This document shows, one piece after another, positions 30,683-36,177 of a DNA stretch of 36,177 bases (its first letter is position 1; each line of letters opens with the position of its first letter). The DNA lies in NCBI RefSeq assembly GCF_000737065.1, contig NZ_AQRC01000019.1, positions 1 to 36,177 of the forward strand. Direction: 5' to 3'. The position numbers were made by a program, and so were the translations under genes. The notes beneath the pieces are model-generated. The model was not told the DNA's origin, ran no database searches, and was given only the letters and a program-made list of their open reading frames with translations. Origin of the DNA: Thioclava atlantica. GTDB lineage: Bacteria > Pseudomonadota > Alphaproteobacteria > Rhodobacterales > Rhodobacteraceae.

Positions 30683-32093
30683 TCCGCGGGCCTGGTTCGG
30701 GCCCGCGCTCGCCTTCGTCGCAGCCGTCACGGCCATGCGGCTCGTTGCGCTGGCCTTCAACCACACCGATCTCTTCGTCGACGAGGCGCAATACTGGCTC
30801 TGGGGCCAGCATCTCGATTTCGGCTATTACTCGAAGCCGCCGCTGATCGGCTGGCTGCTGCGCGCGGTGACCGATCTCGCGGGGTCCGACGCGCCGTTCT
30901 GGGTGCGGATGCCGGGGGCGGTGCTGCACGGGGCCACGGCGCTGATCCTCGGGGCGCTCGGCGCGCGCATCGGGGGACGGAGCGTGGCGATCTGGGCGGC
31001 GGTCATCTATGTCACGCTGCCCTTCGCGGCGCTCGGCTCGGTGCTGATCTCGACCGATACGGTGATGGCGCCGTTCTACGCGGCAGCGCTTCTGTTCCTG
31101 CACCGTGCGGCCGAGACCCGCTCGATGCGCGATGCGGCACTGGCGGGGCTTTGCGCCGGGCTGGCCTTCATGTCGAAATATGCCGGGCTCTACCTGATCC
31201 CGGGTTTCGCGCTGGCGGCCCTCGCGACCCGGGACTGGCGCGTGGGCTGGCGCAATCTCGTGGTCATCGCGATCGCCTTCGCCACCGCGATCGCGCCGAA
31301 TGTCATCTGGAACATGACCCATGACCTGACCACGGTCGAACACACGATGGACAATGTCGGCTGGGTCCGGACCGGACCCGCGCTGAACTTCGGCTCGATG
31401 GCGAGCTTCTTCGCGAGCCAGTTCGCGGTCTTCGGGCCGGTGGCGATGGCGGCGCTGCTGATCGGCTATACGCAATGGCGGCGGTCCGACCGGCGCGGCC
31501 TCGCGCTGCTTTCGGTGCCTCCGCTGATCGCGGTGATGATCGAGGCGCTGCTCGACCGCACCTATGCCAACTGGGCGATCGCGGCCTATTTCCCGGGTAC
31601 CGTGCTCGCGGTGATGGTGATGACGCGCCCCTGGCGCTGGCTCGCCCTGGCGAGCAATGCCGTCATCGCGGTGGCCATCCCGGCGCTGACGGTGCTCGCG
31701 CCCTGGCCGAGTTCGGGCGGCGCGCCGCTTCTCAAGCGCTGGCTCGGGCAAAGCGATCTGAGCCGGCAGATCATCGCGATCGCCAAATCCGAAGGGGTGC
31801 CGGTCTATGCCGACAACCGCGCGGTCCTCGCGGATCTCTACTATACCGGTCGCGATAGCGGGATCGTGTTCTATGCCTCCCCTCCCGATGACCGGCCGAT
31901 GAACTATTACGAGCAGATGTGGCCGCTGCCGGCGGAGTTCCGCGGGAAGATCCTCGTGATTTCCGACGAGGCTCCGGATTGCGGGGCAGGGCCGGTCGCG
32001 CCGGTCAAGCCGCTGAAACTGACTGGAACCTGGGCGGGCAAGGCGTTGGCCGCTTATGTCGTGGAGGCGAAGTGTGTCCGGGATGAAGATTGA
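30657..32093 (+). CDS. GT39/ArnT-like membrane glycosyltransferase
   Basis: The 478-residue protein has about ten to twelve membrane segments and, in the first periplasmic loop, VDEAQYWLWGQHLDFGYYSKPPLIGW. This is the Asp-Glu motif (Asp42, Glu43) of the PMT/ArnT family, whose members use polyprenyl-phosphate sugars to modify lipid A, proteins or polysaccharides on the periplasmic side. The C-terminal 100 residues are a soluble periplasmic domain. It overlaps the LAB_N gene by 26 bases and the PAP2 gene by about 11, so the four genes form a tight operon. Acceptor and sugar are unknown; lipid A is inferred from the neighbours. Confidence 0.86.
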   Translation: MPSAVAKPDPRAWFGPALAFVAAVTAMRLVALAFNHTDLFVDEAQYWLWGQHLDFGYYSKPPLIGWLLRAVTDLAGSDAPFWVRMPGAVLHGATALILGALGARIGGRSVAIWAAVIYVTLPFAALGSVLISTDTVMAPFYAAALLFLHRAAETRSMRDAALAGLCAGLAFMSKYAGLYLIPGFALAALATRDWRVGWRNLVVIAIAFATAIAPNVIWNMTHDLTTVEHTMDNVGWVRTGPALNFGSMASFFASQFAVFGPVAMAALLIGYTQWRRSDRRGLALLSVPPLIAVMIEALLDRTYANWAIAAYFPGTVLAVMVMTRPWRWLALASNAVIAVAIPALTVLAPWPSSGGAPLLKRWLGQSDLSRQIIAIAKSEGVPVYADNRAVLADLYYTGRDSGIVFYASPPDDRPMNYYEQMWPLPAEFRGKILVISDEAPDCGAGPVAPVKPLKLTGTWAGKALAAYVVEAKCVRDED

Positions 32094-32811
32094 CATGGTG
32101 CGCACCGGCTGGGCGCTGCTCGCGGCATGGCTCCTCGGTTTCGCGCTCTTTCGCACCTTTCCGGGGATCGACCTCGGGGTGACCGCGCTCTTCTACAAGC
32201 CGGGCAACGGATTTCCCGAAATCTCGAACGCGCTGTGGGAATTCCTGCGCCAGCGGATCTGGGACGTCTCGATCGTGCTCTTCCTCGTGGCGCTGGTCGC
32301 CTGGCCGGTTGCGGCGTTTCGCAAGCGCAAGACGCTCGGGCTTCCGGCGCGGGTCTGGGCCTTCGTGAGCCTCCTTTATCTGGTGGCGCCGATCCTCATC
32401 GTGAACGGTGTCCTGAAGGCCAATTCGGGTCGTGCGCGCCCGGCCAATGTCGATCTTTTCGGCGGCAGCCACCAGTTCACCTTGGCGGGCACCTTCACCG
32501 ATCAATGCACGCGCAACTGCTCCTTCGTCTCGGGCGAGGTCGCGGCCGCGGTGGCGCTTGCGGTGGTGATCTGGCTCGCCGTCGAGATCTGGCGCCGGGC
32601 GCTGCCGCTCTGGGGCGTTCGCTACATCCGCGCGGTCGGTGTCCTCCTTGCGCTCTTCATCATTCTCCAGCGGGTGGGGACGGGGCGGCACTTTCTCTCC
32701 GACGCCTATTTCGCCGGGCTCGTCACCCTGACCACCGCCTGGCTCCTCTGGGGGGTGATCTTCGCGGGCTGGGGCGCGGCGCTCGGGCGCAGGCTTCGGC
32801 GCGAGAGTTGA
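32083..32811 (+). CDS. PAP2-family lipid phosphatase (LpxE/LpxF-like), variant motif
   Basis: The 242-residue membrane protein has about six helices and the three PAP2 motifs: KANSGRARP (Lys and Arg of motif 1), CSFVSGEVAAA (motif 2) and RVGTGRHFLSD (Arg, His and Asp of motif 3). Motif 2 normally reads SGH; here a Glu replaces that His, while the nucleophilic His of motif 3 is kept. Family members remove phosphate from lipid A, undecaprenyl pyrophosphate or phosphatidyl lipids in the periplasm. ATG at 32083 was chosen, overlapping the GT39 stop; ATGs at 32056 and 32095 are alternatives. The promoter of the str operon overlaps its stop codon. Its substrate is inferred to be a lipid A or polyprenyl phosphate from the cassette. 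Confidence 0.82.
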   Translation: MKIDMVRTGWALLAAWLLGFALFRTFPGIDLGVTALFYKPGNGFPEISNALWEFLRQRIWDVSIVLFLVALVAWPVAAFRKRKTLGLPARVWAFVSLLYLVAPILIVNGVLKANSGRARPANVDLFGGSHQFTLAGTFTDQCTRNCSFVSGEVAAAVALAVVIWLAVEIWRRALPLWGVRYIRAVGVLLALFIILQRVGTGRHFLSDAYFAGLVTLTTAWLLWGVIFAGWGAALGRRLRRES

Positions 32812-32836
32812 CAACATATCCGACTCCCCCTATACG
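32808..32836 (+). promoter_or_regulatory. str operon promoter (rpsL-rpsG-fusA-tuf)
   Basis: A perfect TTGACA (32808-32813) is followed after exactly 17 bases by TATACG (32831-32836). The -35 overlaps the TGA of the PAP2 gene. Transcription would start near 32843, giving an unusually long leader of about 215 bases before rpsL, which contains a hairpin GATCCGGGC-TTTC-GCCCCGATC at 32893-32914. Confidence 0.68.
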
Positions 32837-33057
32837 CCGCGCTACCTGACGGGCTCAGTGTGTCCTGAAGGTTGCCGATTTCTAGTGGTCACGATCCGGG
32901 CTTTCGCCCCGATCCTCTGGAATTCAACGCATTCGCCGCGGCCCCCGGGCCGGGGTGGGATGCGATTTGGCGTTTTCGCGAATGGGCGCGGAAACGTGTC
33001 GAGAAGCGGCGCATCCGGTCACGGGTGCGAGTATTGACAAGCAAACGGGGAACCGGA

Positions 33058-33429
33058 ATGCCGACGATCCAACAGCTGATCCGCAAACCGCGGCAGCCCA
33101 AGGTGCAGCGCTCGAAGTCGCAGCACCTTCAGCAGTGCCCGCAAAAGCGTGGCGTCTGCACGCGTGTGTACACCACCACGCCGAAGAAACCGAACTCCGC
33201 TATGCGTAAGGTCGCCAAGGTGCGCCTGACGAATGGCTACGAGGTCATCTCCTACATCCCGGGCGAGAAGCACAACCTGCAAGAGCACTCGGTTGTTCTC
33301 ATCCGCGGCGGTCGTGTGAAAGACCTTCCGGGTGTCCGTTACCACATCCTGCGCGGTGTGCTGGATACCCAAGGCGTCAAAGACCGTCGTCAACGCCGTT
33401 CGAAATACGGCGCGAAGCGTCCGAAGTAA
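33058..33429 (+). CDS. rpsL: 30S ribosomal protein S12
   Basis: The 123-residue protein matches S12 throughout: [12 protein letters not shown] start, [22 protein letters not shown] and [13 protein letters not shown]. The streptomycin-response residues Lys43 and Lys88 are the susceptible form. S12 lines the decoding centre. GGGGAA lies upstream of ATG 33058; an in-frame extension of 62 codons upstream is not conserved. Confidence 0.98.
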   Translation: MPTIQQLIRKPRQPKVQRSKSQHLQQCPQKRGVCTRVYTTTPKKPNSAMRKVAKVRLTNGYEVISYIPGEKHNLQEHSVVLIRGGRVKDLPGVRYHILRGVLDTQGVKDRRQRRSKYGAKRPK

Positions 33430-33912
<483 letters not shown>

Positions 33913-33930
33913 TAACGGAAGGACGCCATT

Positions 33931-36054
33931 ATGGCTCGCGATTATCCCCTCGAGCGTTACCGCAACTTCGGGATCATGGCCCACATCGATGCGGGCAAGA
34001 CCACGACGACGGAGCGTATCCTCTACTACACCGGCAAGTCCCACAAGATCGGTGAGGTGCACGATGGTGCGGCCACCATGGACTGGATGGAGCAAGAGGC
34101 CGAGCGCGGCATCACCATCACCTCGGCGGCGACCACGACTTTCTGGCAATGGCAGGAAGATCCGACCGCCGAAGGCACCGATGATACCAAGTTCCGCATG
34201 AACATCATCGACACCCCCGGCCACGTCGACTTCACCATCGAGGTGGAGCGTTCGCTGGCCGTGCTCGACGGCGCGGTCGCGCTGCTCGACGGCAACGCCG
34301 GTGTCGAGCCGCAGACCGAGACCGTGTGGCGTCAGGCTGACCGCTACAAGGTTCCGCGCCTCGTCTTCGTCAACAAGATGGACAAGATCGGCGCGGACTA
34401 CTTCAACTGCGTGCAGATGATCAAGGATCGCACCGGCGCGACCCCGGTTCCGGTCAACTTCCCGATCGGCGCCGAGGATGCTCTCGAAGGCATCGTCGAT
34501 CTCGTGACCATGGAAGAGTGGGTCTGGACCGGCGAAGATCTCGGCGCAGGCTGGGTTCGTCAGCCGATCCGTGACGATCTCAAGGCCACCGCCGACGAAT
34601 GGCGCGCCAAGCTGATCGAGAACGCCGTCGAACAGGACGACGAGGCCATGATGGCCTATCTCGAAGGCGAAGAGCCCGACGTGCCCACCCTGCGCAAGCT
34701 GATCCGCAAGGGTACGCTGTCGCTCTCGTTCGTTCCGGTGCTGGGTGGTTCGGCCTTCAAGAACAAGGGTGTCCAGCCGCTGCTGAACGCCGTTGTCGAC
34801 TTCCTGCCGTCGCCGCTCGACGTCCCGGCCTACATGGGCTTCTCGCCCGATGACGAGACCGAGACCCGCAACATCGAGCGGAACGCGTCGGACGAAGAGC
34901 CGCTTTCGGGCCTCGCGTTCAAGATCATGAACGACCCCTTCGTGGGTTCGCTGACCTTCACCCGGATCTACTCGGGCACCCTCAAGAAGGGCGACTCGAT
35001 CATGAACTCGACGAAGGGCAAGCGCGAGCGTATCGGGCGCATGATGATGATGCACTCGAACAACCGCACCGAGATCGAAGAGGCGTTTGCGGGCGACATC
35101 ATCGCGCTGGCCGGTCTGAAAGAGACCACCACCGGTGACACGCTTTGCGACACCAACAAGCAGGTCGTGCTCGAAACCATGACCTTCCCCGATCCGGTGA
35201 TCGAGATCGCCGTCGAGCCGAAGTCGAAGGCCGACCAGGAGAAGATGGGCCTCGCCCTTCAGCGCCTGGCTGCCGAAGACCCGTCCTTCCGCGTCGAGAC
35301 CGACATCGAGTCGGGCCAGACCATCATGAAGGGCATGGGCGAACTTCACCTCGACATTCTCGTCGACCGCATGAAGCGCGAATTCAAGGTCGAGGCGAAT
35401 ATCGGTGCGCCGCAGGTGGCCTATCGCGAAACCATCTCGATGCCGGCCGAAATCGACTACACGCACAAGAAACAGACCGGTGGTACCGGCCAGTTCGCGC
35501 GCGTGAAGCTCGAGATCTCGCCGACCGAGCCGGGCGAGGGTTACTCGTTCGAATCGAAGATCGTGGGTGGTGCGGTTCCGAAGGAATACATCCCGGGCGT
35601 CGAGAAGGGCATCAAGTCCGTCATGGACAGCGGTCCGCTCGCCGGCTTCCCGGTGATCGACTTCAAGGTGGCGCTCGTTGACGGTGCCTTCCACGATGTC
35701 GACTCCTCGGTTCTGGCGTTCGAAATCGCGACCCGTGCGGCGATGCGCGAAGGCCTCCGCAAGGCCGGCGCGAAGCTGCTCGAGCCGATGATGAAGGTCG
35801 AAGTGGTGACTCCGGAGGAGTATACCGGTTCGATCATCGGCGACCTGACCTCGCGTCGGGGCCAGGTGCAGGGCCAAGAGACCCGCGGCAACGCGATCGT
35901 CATCAACGCCTTCGTGCCGCTCGCCAACATGTTCGGCTACATCAACAACCTGCGTTCGATGTCCTCGGGCCGGGCGGTCTTCACGATGCTCTTCGACCAT
36001 TACGAAGCCGTGCCGCAGAACATCTCGGACGAGATCCAGAAGAAATACGCGTAA
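33931..36054 (+). CDS. fusA: Elongation factor G
   Basis: The 707-residue translocase GTPase has G1 HIDAGKTT at residues 18-25, DTPGHVDFT starting near residue 93, NKMD near 148, and the domain IV and V signatures [18 protein letters not shown] and [19 protein letters not shown]. It moves tRNAs and mRNA through the ribosome after peptide bond formation. It is of normal length and unbroken, in the expected place after rpsG and before tuf. Confidence 0.98.
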   Translation: MARDYPLERYRNFGIMAHIDAGKTTTTERILYYTGKSHKIGEVHDGAATMDWMEQEAERGITITSAATTTFWQWQEDPTAEGTDDTKFRMNIIDTPGHVDFTIEVERSLAVLDGAVALLDGNAGVEPQTETVWRQADRYKVPRLVFVNKMDKIGADYFNCVQMIKDRTGATPVPVNFPIGAEDALEGIVDLVTMEEWVWTGEDLGAGWVRQPIRDDLKATADEWRAKLIENAVEQDDEAMMAYLEGEEPDVPTLRKLIRKGTLSLSFVPVLGGSAFKNKGVQPLLNAVVDFLPSPLDVPAYMGFSPDDETETRNIERNASDEEPLSGLAFKIMNDPFVGSLTFTRIYSGTLKKGDSIMNSTKGKRERIGRMMMMHSNNRTEIEEAFAGDIIALAGLKETTTGDTLCDTNKQVVLETMTFPDPVIEIAVEPKSKADQEKMGLALQRLAAEDPSFRVETDIESGQTIMKGMGELHLDILVDRMKREFKVEANIGAPQVAYRETISMPAEIDYTHKKQTGGTGQFARVKLEISPTEPGEGYSFESKIVGGAVPKEYIPGVEKGIKSVMDSGPLAGFPVIDFKVALVDGAFHDVDSSVLAFEIATRAAMREGLRKAGAKLLEPMMKVEVVTPEEYTGSIIGDLTSRRGQVQGQETRGNAIVINAFVPLANMFGYINNLRSMSSGRAVFTMLFDHYEAVPQNISDEIQKKYA

Positions 36055-36061
36055 GAACTGT

Positions 36062-36085
36062 GCGCCGGGGAAACCCGGCGCCTTT
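36062..36085 (+). terminator. Hairpin between fusA and tuf
   Basis: GCGCCGGG (36062-36069) and CCCGGCGC (36074-36081) enclose a GAAA tetraloop, followed by CTTT. With tuf only 30 bases further on, it may be a partial terminator or an mRNA processing/stability element rather than a full stop. Confidence 0.45.
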
Positions 36086-36114
36086 CGCGCGATACGAAAT
36101 GACAGGAGGCCATC

Positions 36115-36177
36115 ATGGCAAAGGAAAAGTTTGAACGTAACAAACCGCACGTCAACATCGGCACGATCGGCCACGTT
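36115..36177 (+). CDS. tuf: Elongation factor Tu, N-terminal start (partial, second tuf copy)
   Basis: The 21 codons MAKEKFERNKPHVNIGTIGHV are the invariant start of EF-Tu, just before the P-loop GHVDHGKTT. AGGAGG lies ten bases upstream. The rest is beyond the window. Together with the tuf end at position 1 this shows two tuf genes, or one circular context, in the same orientation. Confidence 0.96.
   Translation, partial: MAKEKFERNKPHVNIGTIGHV

Noticed and set aside
33034-33039. TTGACA just before rpsL
   Set aside because: A -10 would fall on the start codon, leaving no room for the ribosome-binding site; the promoter at 32808 is much better.
32872-33057. In-frame extension of rpsL by 62 codons
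   Set aside because: S12 begins at [10 protein letters not shown] in all relatives, and the extension overlaps the predicted leader structures.

Overview
The window is a GC-rich chromosomal segment from an alphaproteobacterium, most likely of the Rhodobacterales/Rhodobacteraceae type. The evidence is the order tuf / tRNA-Trp / secE-nusG-rplKAJL-rpoBC / rpsL-rpsG-fusA-tuf, the protein sequences, and a DUF2793 protein. The genus cannot be named from sequence alone. The segment runs from the last 20 codons of one elongation factor Tu gene (1-60) to the first 21 codons of another (36115-36177), so it is the interval between two same-direction tuf copies.

Layout. (i) 1-2514: tuf end with terminator; a periplasmic c-type cytochrome preceded by an FNR-type palindrome; a ZntB/CorA-type metal transporter; a convergent DJ-1/PfpI protein. 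(ii) 2515-2590: tRNA-Trp (CCA). (iii) 2687-17081: about 14.4 kb of surface-polysaccharide genes: a GT2-GT4 fusion, a sulfotransferase-like protein, KpsM, KpsE and KpsT-type export components, a 906-residue RTX/DUF4214 secreted protein, a phosphohexomutase, a DUF2793/tail-fibre-like protein and a large GT4 protein. Their strands alternate, and several convergent stop codons touch or overlap. (iv) 17316-29413: the core operons secE, nusG, rplK, rplA, rplJ, rplL, rpoB, rpoC, with structured leaders before rplJ and rpoB. (v) 29638-32811: a four-gene same-strand cassette (polyprenyl-phosphate-type GT2, LpxB-N-like small membrane protein, GT39 membrane transferase, PAP2 phosphatase) that reads as a lipid A or envelope glycan modification module. 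(vi) 32812-36177: the str operon rpsL-rpsG-fusA-tuf with a near-consensus promoter that overlaps the stop codon of the PAP2 gene.

How the parts work together. The housekeeping blocks make the transcription and translation machinery. The two accessory blocks both concern the cell surface. The larger one appears to make, possibly sulfate, and export a polysaccharide through a Kps-type ABC transporter. The smaller one appears to build a lipid-linked sugar donor, transfer the sugar and dephosphorylate a lipid. No integrase, transposase, CRISPR array, rRNA gene or clear attachment-site duplication was seen. No gene-free stretch exceeds about 260 bases.
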